A stretch of DNA of 64,000 bases from Dehalobacter restrictus DSM 9455 (GTDB lineage Bacteria; Bacillota; Desulfitobacteriia; Desulfitobacteriales; Syntrophobotulaceae): contig NZ_CP007033.1 in the NCBI RefSeq assembly GCF_000512895.1, positions 712,001 through 776,000 of the forward strand, given 5' to 3'. A program made the translations under genes and the position numbers. How positions within the stretch are numbered: the first letter of the stretch is position 1; each line of letters opens with the position of its first letter. This document shows, one piece after another, positions 26,475 to 34,890 of the stretch. A model generated the notes under the pieces. It made no database searches. It saw only the letters and a program-made list of their open reading frames with translations, and was not told the DNA's origin.

Positions 26475-27017
26475 ATGGAGGGTACAACCTTGATCAAGAA
26501 ACTGCCCGATCCTGATTTTCAAACGATCTTCAGGACGCACTATCCGAAGGTTGTCCGCCAAATCTCCGGGTTCACCGGAAGCATCACCACAGCCGAAGAT
26601 CTAGCTCAGGAAGTATTTCTCCGTTTATACCATTTGGATTGGACCCAAATCCATCATCTGGATGCCTGGCTCGCAAAATGCTGTTTTCGTGCCGCCTGCA
26701 ATTATTTCCGGGGAGAAAACAGAAGAGCTGCCCGGGAAGCCTTGGAATACCAGATGAGTTATCCAACAATGAAATCGAGTGAAGAAAACCTGATCGAAGA
26801 TTTGTTGATCCGGGAAGAAACCAAACGTTTTGTTTTTGAGGTGCTGTCAGGCCTTGAAGAGCGGGACCGGCTGCTCCTTCTGCTGAAGTACCAGGATTAC
26901 AGCTATCGGGAAATCGCTGAAGCCCTAGAACTTAACCCCGCTTCCGTCGGCACGTTTCTGGCGCGGGCCAGAAAGCAGTTTAAAAATCTTTATCAGAAAG
27001 GGAGGGAAAAGGCATGA
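26475..27017 (+). CDS. ECF-type RNA polymerase sigma factor
   Basis: The 180-residue protein has region 2 (FRTHYPKVVRQISGF, AEDLAQEVFLRLYHL) and region 4 (YREIAEALELNPASVGTFLAR). GGGGGGATAGACGG lies just before the ATG. It shares an ATGA overlap with the anti-sigma gene and probably controls its own operon and the ABC exporter further down. An inverted repeat of CCGCGCC and GGCGCGG upstream at about 26383-26396 may end the preceding transcript. Confidence 0.88.
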   Translation: MEGTTLIKKLPDPDFQTIFRTHYPKVVRQISGFTGSITTAEDLAQEVFLRLYHLDWTQIHHLDAWLAKCCFRAACNYFRGENRRAAREALEYQMSYPTMKSSEENLIEDLLIREETKRFVFEVLSGLEERDRLLLLLKYQDYSYREIAEALELNPASVGTFLARARKQFKNLYQKGREKA

Positions 27018-28276
27018 TCTGTTCGTTCGAAAACGATCTGCAAGCGTATCTGGACGGAGAACTGAATAAAGAAGCGCGCAAAGCTTTGATGATTCATCTT
27101 GAACAATGCCCTTCCTGCCGTGATCAGCTCGCAGAATTGGACAGCCTTGGAAAATGGTCCGATCAAGTCTTCAGCCAGGCTTTTTTTCCCGATGCATGCG
27201 TATCTTCTCCTGAACAAGCCAATCCTGAATCAGCCTGGGCAAGATTCAGCCGAGCAGTCAGCGCTGACAGCCCCGCTGCGGATACGCCGGAGTCGGAGTC
27301 CACACGTTTACCAATCAACCCTTCCTCACCGCTGATCCCTTCCTTAACGAACGGTTCCCCCGCATATTTTGAAAGGAGTTGGAAAACTCTCATGAAAAAA
27401 TACCGTAAACTGACGACAGGTCTCGTTGCAGCCGTTTTGTTGGTTGCTTTTCTAATGGTCCCTCAGGTACGGACATACGCCGGAGAGCTATTGGCTTTAT
27501 TCCGAGCGGATAAGATTCAAATGGTAACCATTACGCCTCAGGACATTCAGCAAATCGAAAACTTTTTTGAATCAGGTAAAAACACCCCGATTGATATCAA
27601 GGATATTGGCAAAATAGCGATTGCCGAAGGTGACTTCGAGCAGAAGGTCTATGCTTCCGCCGCCGAAGCAAAAGCAGGCGGCGTCAGTCTACCCGCCTCG
27701 CCTGAAGGTTACACCGTAAGCAACGTCTGTGTGCAATCGGCAGCCAAAGTGGATATGACGCTGAATACGGACACCATTAATGCCGCCATGAAAAATTTAG
27801 GTTCGGAGGCCTTCTTCGACAACAGTCTCAACGGCAAGACATTCAGTGTCATGTGGCCCGGCTTTACTGATATCAATTATCAGGGAAGTTCAGCCCAACC
27901 TTTTGCCAACTTCGCTTACACCGTCATGAACTCCCCCGAGATTCAGGCTCCATCGCTGACCGACATTGATAAGCTCAGAACAACCTTGCTTCAGCTTCCG
28001 TTTATCCCGGAAAATATCCGCAGCCAGCTTGCCGGTATCGACGACTGGCAGAATACCCTTCCTATCCCGGCGATTCAAGGGACTACGGAAATTGACCGCA
28101 CCGAGAAGGTCATGGTGAACGGCGGGGATGGCGTCTTTATCCTGGCCAAAGATCATTCCGCCCTTCTCCTTTGGGAGAACGCCGGTCAGCTTCATTCTCT
28201 ACGGGCAAACCTCACCGCGGGAGCAGATGGGAACTCCGTAAAAGCGGATTTACTGAAACTTGCTGAAAATTTCTAA
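27014..28276 (+). CDS. Zinc-finger anti-sigma factor with extracytoplasmic domain
   Basis: The 420-residue protein has an N-terminal zf-HC2 anti-sigma domain (LMIHLEQCPSCRDQL, the H-x3-C-x2-C zinc site), a cytoplasmic linker, one transmembrane helix around residues 135-155 (LTTGLVAAVLLVAFLMVPQV), and a long outer domain of about 260 residues. It overlaps the sigma gene by four bases. The topology fits a membrane-held anti-sigma factor that senses an envelope signal. Confidence 0.85.
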   Translation: MICSFENDLQAYLDGELNKEARKALMIHLEQCPSCRDQLAELDSLGKWSDQVFSQAFFPDACVSSPEQANPESAWARFSRAVSADSPAADTPESESTRLPINPSSPLIPSLTNGSPAYFERSWKTLMKKYRKLTTGLVAAVLLVAFLMVPQVRTYAGELLALFRADKIQMVTITPQDIQQIENFFESGKNTPIDIKDIGKIAIAEGDFEQKVYASAAEAKAGGVSLPASPEGYTVSNVCVQSAAKVDMTLNTDTINAAMKNLGSEAFFDNSLNGKTFSVMWPGFTDINYQGSSAQPFANFAYTVMNSPEIQAPSLTDIDKLRTTLLQLPFIPENIRSQLAGIDDWQNTLPIPAIQGTTEIDRTEKVMVNGGDGVFILAKDHSALLLWENAGQLHSLRANLTAGADGNSVKADLLKLAENF

Positions 28277-28355
28277 TTTCTCTTACGATCATCTTACCGT
28301 CAGCAGGAACAAGTATACCGTTCTCTAAATAACTAGATATTTAAACCTTCATAGC

Positions 28356-28469
28356 TGGGTCTGTGTGCCACAGCTCCAGCGTAAGCGGAGCATAGATGCG
28401 GAGCGCGGCAGATAGCGCCATAGATGGCGCTATCTGCCAAGAGCGGAATGTGGGGCGCAACCAGACCCA
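28356..28469. repeat. Structured repeat, copy 3 (diverged, about 114 nt)
   Basis: TGGGTCTG (28356) pairs with CAGACCCA (28462-28469). The perfect 13-bp inner hairpin GGCAGATAGCGCC / GGCGCTATCTGCC has an ATAGAT loop. Between the two lies an AGCGTAAGCGGAG...GCGGAGCGC segment that resembles the GCGGCAAGCGNAG...GCGTAGCGC segment of copies 1 and 2. The architecture is shared although the stem sequences differ, which supports a conserved RNA or cruciform fold. Confidence 0.6.
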
Positions 28470-28538
28470 AATGAATATTTTTGTATTTGGATAACTACGC
28501 AAAACACGACATGCATACCGGCTCAAAGCTTAAAATCA

Positions 28539-28646
28539 GTCTGTGGGTCACAAGTACTGCGGCAAGCGTAGTATGGAGTGCGTAGCGCGGCTGTTTGCGC
28601 CATGGAGGGCGCAATCAGCCGAAAAGCAGTATTGTGACACACAGAC
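28539..28646. repeat. Structured repeat, copy 2 (about 108 nt)
   Basis: Nearly identical to 8483-8588, including the outer arms GTCTGTG / CACAGAC and the inner hairpin CGGCTGTTTGCGCC / GGCGCAATCAGCCG. Compared with copy 1, both arms of the inner stem have changed together. Similarity extends left to about 28491 (ATAACTAC). Like copy 1, it lies just upstream of an ABC ATPase gene. Confidence 0.75.
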
Positions 28647-28711
28647 TAACCCAGATTATATATCATGCTGTTTATGGTTACCCACTTGTTGTTTTGGAAA
28701 GGAGACCTTTA

Positions 28712-29674
28712 ATGACGGATTTGGCAATCCAAACCGAGGCTTTAAGCAAGCAATACAACGGCAAAGGGGGATGCCAAAATATTACCCTCCAGGTCCCTAA
28801 AGGCGTGGTGTATGGATTTATCGGGCCAAACGGAGCGGGCAAAAGCACATTTGTCCGCACGCTTTTAGGTTTACTGAGGCCGACAGGCGGCAAGGCCGAA
28901 CTTTTAGGAAAGCCGCTCGGCGATCTTGAAGCACGCCGGAAAATAGGCTATCTGCCGGAACTTTTCCGTTATCCGGACTGGTTAACCGGACTCCAGCTTT
29001 TACATACGCATGCCGATCTGCTCGGTCTTAAATCTTCTTTACGGCCACAGCACTTTACGGCTTTACTGGAAAAGGTGTGCCTCAGCGGCAGAGAAAAAGA
29101 AAAGATCGCCAAATACAGCAAAGGCATGCAGCAAAGAATCGGTTTGGCCTGTGCCTTGCTGGGTGACCCGGAATTAATCTTTCTGGACGAACCGACTTCC
29201 GCCTTAGATCCGTTGGGCCGGATGGAGGTCCGCAGCCTGCTGGCGCAATTAAAGCAAGAAGGCAGGACGGTCTTTTTAAACAGCCATTTGCTGCAGGAAA
29301 TCGAAACGGTCTGTGACCAGGTCGCGATCATCGACCAGGGCAAACTGATCACCCAAGGAGATTGGCGCAAACTTTGCCGTTTCCAAAACCGTTATAAGCT
29401 GATCGCTTCCGGTCTTGACCAGGAAGTCCTAAGCGACCTTCCTTATGTCATTGGCTCAGAGCTACGCCAAAATTTCGAACCTGAAGCTGGCACAGCCTTG
29501 AAAGCTGAATGGCAAATTGAGATTGAAAACACCGAAGAACTTCCGTCTTTGGTCAGAATACTGAGTGATCACGGGATAGGGGTCTACGAGCTCACGCCTC
29601 TGGAACCTCATCTGGAAGAAATATTCCTCTATTGGATGAACCGAAAGGAGCCGGAAAATGTGGACCATCGCTAA
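28712..29674 (+). CDS. ABC transporter ATP-binding protein
   Basis: The 320-residue ATPase starts at ATG 28712, with AAAGGAG eight bases ahead; longer frames run through the repeat. It has Walker A GPNGAGKST, a degenerate signature YSKGMQQRIG, Walker B LIFLDEPTSALD and H-loop NSHLLQE. The C-terminal 90 residues are typical of CcmA/NatA-like exporters. It overlaps the permease gene. Its position downstream of the ECF sigma/anti-sigma pair suggests the sigma factor may control it. Confidence 0.88.
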   Translation: MTDLAIQTEALSKQYNGKGGCQNITLQVPKGVVYGFIGPNGAGKSTFVRTLLGLLRPTGGKAELLGKPLGDLEARRKIGYLPELFRYPDWLTGLQLLHTHADLLGLKSSLRPQHFTALLEKVCLSGREKEKIAKYSKGMQQRIGLACALLGDPELIFLDEPTSALDPLGRMEVRSLLAQLKQEGRTVFLNSHLLQEIETVCDQVAIIDQGKLITQGDWRKLCRFQNRYKLIASGLDQEVLSDLPYVIGSELRQNFEPEAGTALKAEWQIEIENTEELPSLVRILSDHGIGVYELTPLEPHLEEIFLYWMNRKEPENVDHR

Positions 29675-30527
29675 ACTTTCTTTCAAAGAAATCCTCTATA
29701 AACGCATCTTCCTGATTGCTCTGATCATGACGTTGGCCTATTTGCTGCTGTATGGAATCGCGACCCATTATGCAGGCGCATCATCTTTAAAAACACTATA
29801 CGAAATAGATCCTGCCCAGAAAGCAGCAATGAGTGTACAATTTAAAATCGTTGGTTCGCAGCTCTTAAGCATGGGCCTCTATTTTGCCAACTTTATTATT
29901 GGCCTGCTGACCATTCTGGCAACCGTCGGCAGTATTGCCGGCAATATTGAGAGTCATCAAATCGATCCGATCCTGACGAGGCCCATCCGGCGTCTGGATT
30001 TTCTTCTTGGAAGATTCCTGGGGTACGGAATCCTTTTAATGGTTTATACGTTATTTTTCTTTCTCTCCATCATCTTGGTGAATCATCTGTTTGGAGGCCC
30101 GCTGCAAGCGGATCTTTCTACCATCAACATCTTCAAAGCCAGCTTGGTTTTCGCTTGTGTTCCATTTATCGTGATTTCACCGGCGTTGTTTTTCAGCTCC
30201 ATTGTAAGTACCATCAACAGCGGGATTATTCTCATCGTCCTCTATGGCATGAGCTTTATTGGCGGTTTTGTTGAACAACTGGGAAATATTCTTCATAATA
30301 TCGCCTTGATTAATATTGGGATTGTCTCCAGCTTGCTGTTTCCCGCCGATAACCTGTTCCGCTATATGAACACACTCCTCGCCGGCAGCAGTGCAACGCC
30401 TTTCGATCCCGCATCCCTCTTCTATGGCAGCGGTTCACCGAGTGCCCTGATGCTCGTTTACTGTGCCGTCTACGTACTCCTGATTCTTCTGCTGGGAGTT
30501 CGGACATTTGCCCGCAGGGACATATAA
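29658..30527 (+). CDS. ABC-2 type transporter permease
   Basis: The 289-residue protein has about six hydrophobic helices (IALIMTLAYLLLYGI, FANFIIGLLTILATVG, and four others), and the loop ESHQIDPILTRPIRRLDFLLGR that marks NosY/ABC-2 permeases. It starts inside the end of the ATPase gene with AAAGGAG ahead. Together they form one exporter. The substrate is not evident. Confidence 0.82.
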   Translation: MWTIAKLSFKEILYKRIFLIALIMTLAYLLLYGIATHYAGASSLKTLYEIDPAQKAAMSVQFKIVGSQLLSMGLYFANFIIGLLTILATVGSIAGNIESHQIDPILTRPIRRLDFLLGRFLGYGILLMVYTLFFFLSIILVNHLFGGPLQADLSTINIFKASLVFACVPFIVISPALFFSSIVSTINSGIILIVLYGMSFIGGFVEQLGNILHNIALINIGIVSSLLFPADNLFRYMNTLLAGSSATPFDPASLFYGSGSPSALMLVYCAVYVLLILLLGVRTFARRDI

Positions 30528-30563
30528 GGCAGCCTACACCATTTGCGGCCCATATTAAATAAA

Positions 30564-30591
30564 AAATCCACATCTATCACGGCGTGGATTT
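30564..30591 (-). terminator. Hairpin with U-tract on the minus strand
   Basis: AAATCCAC (30564-30571) pairs with GTGGATTT (30584-30591). Six A residues precede the stem on the plus strand, so the T-tract favours termination of minus-strand transcription; on the plus strand it could still end the ABC operon weakly. Confidence 0.45.
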
Positions 30592-30639
30592 ACCGTCTTC
30601 TCACTGGCCGCCTCATCGCCATTATAAATTACAAGCAGG

Positions 30640-30700
30640 TCAATGTATGGTGATGTAGGTATAATTATGATAAACTATCAAGTAGAAATATATGGAATGT
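30640..30700 (+). promoter_or_regulatory. 61-bp repeat copy 2: promoter of the radical SAM cluster
   Basis: The 61 bases are identical to 16799-16859. The TATAAT -10 (30660-30665) has a weak -35 (AGGTCA) 17 bases upstream. The radical SAM gene starts 15 bases after the repeat ends. An AT-rich stretch follows the -10, up to TATGGAATGT. Confidence 0.6.
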
Positions 30701-30714
30701 AAGGGGCGCCGGCC

Positions 30715-31908
30715 ATGTCCGAATTCAAGAATAAGATTGCCTTAGCCAGATCGCTATGGGCAAACAAACAAATCATCAGGGTCAAACCTTCAATCAATTG
30801 GTTCCTGATGAAATACATGGGGAAGTTCCGTTTACTGAATGTCGGCGGGCAGCTGGTCCTTCATTCCCATTTGCCCCCGGTAAACAGTAAAGCCTTTACC
30901 CGCTTTATCAACGAGCACCTTCTGGCAAGGACGGAGGGGCCTTCCCACGCTCAAATCAGCCTGACCGATGCCTGTCCTCAGCATTGTGCCTATTGTTACA
31001 ATAAGAATCGAAGCGGGGAACTTCTCAATACGGCAGAAATCAAACAGCTCATTCAGGATCTTAAGAAAATGGGTGTTTTCTGGCTGGGTTTTACCGGCGG
31101 GGAGCCGCTTATGAACAAAGATCTCGTAGAGATCGTCCAAAGCGCCAGAGATGATTGCGCCATTAAGCTGTTTACCACAGGCATGGGTATTACAAAAGAG
31201 CTGGCGGCGGAGTTAAAGCGGGCGGGCCTTTGCTATGTCTCGATCAGCCTGGATCATTGGCAGGAGGAAGAACATGACGGGATCAGAGGATGCCGTGGGG
31301 CTTTCCAGGCAGCGCTTCAAGCGATCGAGATATTTAAAGGCACAGGCGTTCATGTCAGTGTATCGACGGTCATCTCCAGGAGGATGCTTCGGGAAAATCA
31401 GGTTGAGAAATTTCTGGCGTTCCTGATCAGCCTTGGAATCGATGAAGCCTGGTTGAGTGAAACCAAGCCAACGGTGGAAGCTTTTTGGAATGAGGCCGCA
31501 GTCCTTACCGAAGAAGAGCGTTTAAGCCTTGTGCACTTGCAGGATAAATACAATCAAGAGAGAAAAATCACGGTGAATTATCTTGGGCATTTTGAAGGTG
31601 GAGAGCATTTTGGCTGCAATGCAGGCCATAAAATGGTCTATATTGATGCCTTTGGCGAGGTAAGCCCGTGTGTGTTTACACCGATAACCTTCGGCAATGT
31701 CCGGGATAAATCGGCGCAAGCCGTTTTTTTGGAGATGAAAGCGCATTTTCCGTCGGAAAGCTGCTGCTTTATGAACAAAAATTATGCGTTACTGAAAAAA
31801 CATTATAAAGGGCAGTCACCCCTTAGCAAAGAAGATACATTGGAGATGATGAAGGAAGTCCGGTTCAGTCCGTTGTCCGAATTTTCCCGGCTGTATTATA
31901 AGGGGTAA
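30715..31908 (+). CDS. Radical SAM enzyme, SPASM-like C-terminus
   Basis: The 397-residue protein has the cluster motif CPQHCAYCYNKN (near residue 85-93) and FTGGEPLMNKD. The C-terminal part has extra cysteines (HFGCNAGHK, GEVSPCVFTP and SESCCFMNK) as in SPASM/twitch domains that hold auxiliary [4Fe-4S] clusters, used in peptide or cofactor modification. An N-terminal extension of about 80 residues precedes the barrel. The gene opens a four-gene cluster. No short precursor peptide was found nearby, so a peptide-modifying role is only one option; it could also act on a small molecule or lipid. Confidence 0.85.
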   Translation: MSEFKNKIALARSLWANKQIIRVKPSINWFLMKYMGKFRLLNVGGQLVLHSHLPPVNSKAFTRFINEHLLARTEGPSHAQISLTDACPQHCAYCYNKNRSGELLNTAEIKQLIQDLKKMGVFWLGFTGGEPLMNKDLVEIVQSARDDCAIKLFTTGMGITKELAAELKRAGLCYVSISLDHWQEEEHDGIRGCRGAFQAALQAIEIFKGTGVHVSVSTVISRRMLRENQVEKFLAFLISLGIDEAWLSETKPTVEAFWNEAAVLTEEERLSLVHLQDKYNQERKITVNYLGHFEGGEHFGCNAGHKMVYIDAFGEVSPCVFTPITFGNVRDKSAQAVFLEMKAHFPSESCCFMNKNYALLKKHYKGQSPLSKEDTLEMMKEVRFSPLSEFSRLYYKG

Positions 31909-32025
31909 GGCTATCGGAATAAAGCCGTGGAAGTGAAATGATTGGAGTGAAGCAATAGGGATGAAATCATTGGGATGAACAGGTAGGAAAGAAGTAATGG
32001 GGATAGGATTATGGGGGTATAGGTT

Positions 32026-32442
32026 ATGAGCTTGTATAAACTGTTCAGCTTGTTTGCAGCAGGGATATTTGCCGTTGTAGGCCTGATTTTTCTGTTCTTT
32101 CCTGATGCGGCCCTGGTATTCTTTAACCGTATTTCCGGTTATTTTGGATTACCCGAAGCTTCGTTTGAAGGCGCCGGGTTTTATCTGACACTGGCAGTTG
32201 CTTATATGTATCTTGTTACTTTGCTTGCCATCCTGATGTATCGAAATCCGGCGCAGCACATCTATCCGTTTTTATTGACCCATGCCAAACTGGCATCTTC
32301 CATCCTTTCTCTGCTTTTATTTTTCATTTACCAGCCCTACCTGATTTTTTTTGCCAACTTCGTTGTTGATGGGTTGATTGGTTTAGCGGCACTGTATTTT
32401 TACCTGAAAATAAGGAAAACCGGACTTAGCGGTAATGCTTAG
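32026..32442 (+). CDS. Small polytopic membrane protein
   Basis: The 138-residue protein is highly hydrophobic with four predicted helices (LFAAGIFAVVGLIFLFF, LTLAVAYMYLVTLLAILMY, LASSILSLLLFFIY, FANFVVDGLIGLAALYFYL). No motif is recognised. It lies between the radical SAM gene and the cysteine-conserved gene; the preceding 115 bases are repetitive (AGTGAAATGATTGG-like units) and contain no gene. It may anchor or supply the cluster's enzymes at the membrane. Confidence 0.65.
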   Translation: MSLYKLFSLFAAGIFAVVGLIFLFFPDAALVFFNRISGYFGLPEASFEGAGFYLTLAVAYMYLVTLLAILMYRNPAQHIYPFLLTHAKLASSILSLLLFFIYQPYLIFFANFVVDGLIGLAALYFYLKIRKTGLSGNA

Positions 32443-32476
32443 CGCTTTTGGCGAAGACTGAAAAAACAGGGAGTCA

Positions 32477-33040
32477 ATGATGCTTCTGAAAATCATCCAG
32501 CGCTGCCTGCCTGAATGGATCAAGAGGAAAAAACTGAAGGAATTATTCCGCTTGACGGCGGATGCTTTCCAAAGTGAGCTGCCGGAGCTAAAGGGGCTTT
32601 CTTCGGCTGCGCTTCTCCCGCAATACACCTTATTTACCAAGGAACAAGCGGAAAATCATTTGCAGAGCGGACGCCCCCTTGAACAAGTCAAACAGCGGCT
32701 GTACCAAAATGCTTATCGATTCGGACGGAACTTGAGAAAAACCCTGCATATCGGAACCTGGGAAGAGGCTGTTACGGCCCTGAAGGTGATCTATCAGTTG
32801 ATCGGCATTGATTTTCAATGTGACCGGCAGGGGGAAATCATCATCCGGCAGTGCTATTTCAGCAGTTATTATTCCGGGGAAGTCTGCAAACTGATTTCCG
32901 CGCTGGATGAAGGGCTGGCTGCGGGGCTTTCAGGTGGCGGCAGGCTGTGTTTCCAGCACAGGATTACGGAAGGCAATGAATGCTGTAAAGGATATTTTCA
33001 AAGGGAACTTCAGGTAAAAAGTAAGGACGGTTCAACATGA
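32477..33040 (+). CDS. Cysteine-conserved protein of unknown family
   Basis: The 187-residue protein is helical in its N-terminal half, then shows a conserved-looking core with IGIDFQCDRQGEIIIRQCYF, YYSGEVCKLISALDEGL and GLSGGGRLCFQHRITEG before a Cys pair. The pattern resembles L-2-amino-thiazoline-4-carboxylic acid hydrolase-like or V4R-type small-molecule domains, where spaced cysteines bind a metal or substrate; I would not go further. It overlaps the GMC oxidoreductase gene by four bases (ATGA), which suggests that the two products work together. Confidence 0.55.
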   Translation: MMLLKIIQRCLPEWIKRKKLKELFRLTADAFQSELPELKGLSSAALLPQYTLFTKEQAENHLQSGRPLEQVKQRLYQNAYRFGRNLRKTLHIGTWEEAVTALKVIYQLIGIDFQCDRQGEIIIRQCYFSSYYSGEVCKLISALDEGLAAGLSGGGRLCFQHRITEGNECCKGYFQRELQVKSKDGST

Positions 33041-34329
33041 AAAGGGTAATCGTCGTCGGCAGCGGTGCGGGAGGGGCTGCCTCGGCCAAGAAACTGCAGG
33101 GGAAGTTTCAGGTGACAGTCCTGGAGGCAGGCCGGGAATTCAAGCCGTTTTCTATCAATTTATCTATTCTGGAAAAGTTAAGAAAAACCGGACTGTTCTT
33201 CGATGAGAGGGAAATACAACTGCTGTTTCCGTCGATGAGCGTCAGGAAAACCTCGGATAGTATGGTAATGGTCAGCGGCAGGGGCTTAGGCGGGACGACC
33301 ACGCTTTCGGCAGGAAATGCGCTGCGTATGGACAAGGGGCTTAAGGATCTTGGCATTGATCTGGATGATGAATTTGAGGAGCTTTACAGGGAAATCCCTG
33401 TCACCGATGACCATCGGCCTAAATGGCAGAATTCCACCAAAAGGCTGTTTGAAATATGCACGGAAATGGACCTGAATCCTGTGCCTTTGCCTAAGCTGGG
33501 TAATTATCAGCGCTGTACCGGCTGTGGGAGGTGTGTCCTGGGCTGCCGGTATCATGTCAAATGGGACAGCCGTCAATTTCTGAACGCTGCACAGGATTTG
33601 GGTGCGGAGCTCATCACAGGCTGTCAGGTAGTGAAGCTTGTAACGGAAAAGGGTCTCGTAAAAGGGGTCCAGGCCCAAAAAGGCTTCAACTCCGTATTTT
33701 ACCCGGCGGATATTGTAATCCTGGCGGCAGGCGGATTTTCAACCCCCGTCATTCTTCAAAACTCGGGGATCGAATGCGAAAGCAGATTATTCGTTGATCC
33801 GGTTCTCTGCGTGGCTGCCCGGCAAAAAGGAAGTCTTCAGAACAAAGAGCTTTCGATGCCCTTTGCCGTACAGAGGGAGCATGCTATTTTATCCCCTTAC
33901 TTTGATTATCTGAGCTTTTTCTTTCATCCTAGCTGGCGGTATCCTGCCCAGGATATTGTATCCCTGATGATCAAGCTGGCGGATTCAAGCGCCGGAACGG
34001 TTGATAACAAAAACATCAGGAAAACGCTGAGCGATATAGATCAGGAAAGATTGCGGGAGGAAGTCGAACTCTGCATGGAGATCCTTTCCACGTATGGGAT
34101 AAAAAAAGATACTATTTTCCTGGGAACGATCAATGCCGGACACCCCGGTGGCATGCTGCCGCTTACCGCAGACGAAGCCGTGACCTTTCATAACCCCAGG
34201 CTGCCCGAGAACCTGTATGTAGCTGATGCAACGCTTTTCCCTGAGTCTTTGGGGAATCCGCCGATTTTAACGATCATGGCGATGGCGAAGAGGGTCAGTA
34301 AAATCATCATTGACAAAAATAGCCTGTAA
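33037..34329 (+). CDS. GMC-type flavin oxidoreductase with ferredoxin-like cysteine motif
   Basis: The 430-residue protein begins with the FAD-binding fold VIVVGSGAGGAASAKKL and has the GMC signatures SGRGLGGTTTLSAGN and, near the end, DATLFPESLGNPP with TIMAMAKRVS. A ferredoxin-like motif, CTGCGRCVLGC, lies near residue 165-175, suggesting an iron-sulfur cluster that passes electrons to or from the flavin. Short GMC proteins with this insert occur in anaerobes and archaea. It overlaps the preceding cysteine-conserved gene and ends the cluster. Confidence 0.82.
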   Translation: MKRVIVVGSGAGGAASAKKLQGKFQVTVLEAGREFKPFSINLSILEKLRKTGLFFDEREIQLLFPSMSVRKTSDSMVMVSGRGLGGTTTLSAGNALRMDKGLKDLGIDLDDEFEELYREIPVTDDHRPKWQNSTKRLFEICTEMDLNPVPLPKLGNYQRCTGCGRCVLGCRYHVKWDSRQFLNAAQDLGAELITGCQVVKLVTEKGLVKGVQAQKGFNSVFYPADIVILAAGGFSTPVILQNSGIECESRLFVDPVLCVAARQKGSLQNKELSMPFAVQREHAILSPYFDYLSFFFHPSWRYPAQDIVSLMIKLADSSAGTVDNKNIRKTLSDIDQERLREEVELCMEILSTYGIKKDTIFLGTINAGHPGGMLPLTADEAVTFHNPRLPENLYVADATLFPESLGNPPILTIMAMAKRVSKIIIDKNSL

Positions 34330-34418
34330 AACAGGCTATTTTTGATATCCATTCCATTCAATTTCCATCTCCTTCGCGGAGCCGATTTTATCCCCAGGAA
34401 GATTGAGGACGTACTTAC

Positions 34419-34475
34419 TTGACAGATAAAGGAAAATAAACTATAGTGCATTATAGTAGTAATGTACTATAGTTT
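34419..34475 (+). promoter_or_regulatory. Promoter and operator of the second GntR-ABC operon
   Basis: TTGACA (34419) and TATAGT (34442) are 17 bases apart. The -10 lies inside AAACTATAGT (34438-34447), which pairs perfectly with ACTATAGTTT (34466-34475). A GntR dimer bound there would block transcription. Confidence 0.7.
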
Positions 34476-34494
34476 TATTTAGGATGAGGCAGGC

Positions 34495-34890
34495 ATGAAA
34501 TTGAAAATTGAAGGAATGAAACCGATTTATCTGCAAATTGCGGAATGGCTGGAAACCGAAATATTAAATGGGGCCATCGGTGTCAATGAAAAGATATATT
34601 CGCAGTATCAGCTTGCTGAAATGTATAATATCAACCCTGCTACCGCGGCAAAAGGGCTGACGATTTTGGCGGAGGCAAATATCCTGTACAAAAAAAGAGG
34701 GTTGGGTATGTTTGTTTCGGCCGATGCCGCCAAGCTAATCCTCAACCGGCGCAAAAACGATACGCTTAAGAACATGGTAATCGAGGTTATCGGAGAAGCC
34801 CATCGACTGGGGATAAATACAGAAGAACTTATAACGCTGATTAAAGAATTGACGGAGAAGGGGAGTGGGCTGAGTGACGTCTGTGATTGA
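34495..34890 (+). CDS. GntR family regulator, YtrA type
   Basis: This 131-residue regulator has the winged-helix segments PIYLQIAEWLETEILNG and QYQLAEMYNINPATAAKGL, and a short helical tail. It resembles the one at 20449 in size and context but differs in sequence. A near-perfect inverted repeat overlapping its own -10 suggests autorepression. It overlaps the ATPase gene by 17 bases. It should control the three downstream genes. Confidence 0.88.
   Translation: MKLKIEGMKPIYLQIAEWLETEILNGAIGVNEKIYSQYQLAEMYNINPATAAKGLTILAEANILYKKRGLGMFVSADAAKLILNRRKNDTLKNMVIEVIGEAHRLGINTEELITLIKELTEKGSGLSDVCD

Noticed and set aside
31909-32025. Repetitive ATGATTGG/ATGAA stretch after the radical SAM gene, considered as a precursor peptide gene
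   Set aside because: No frame of useful length with a ribosome site exists; it looks like simple repeat drift.
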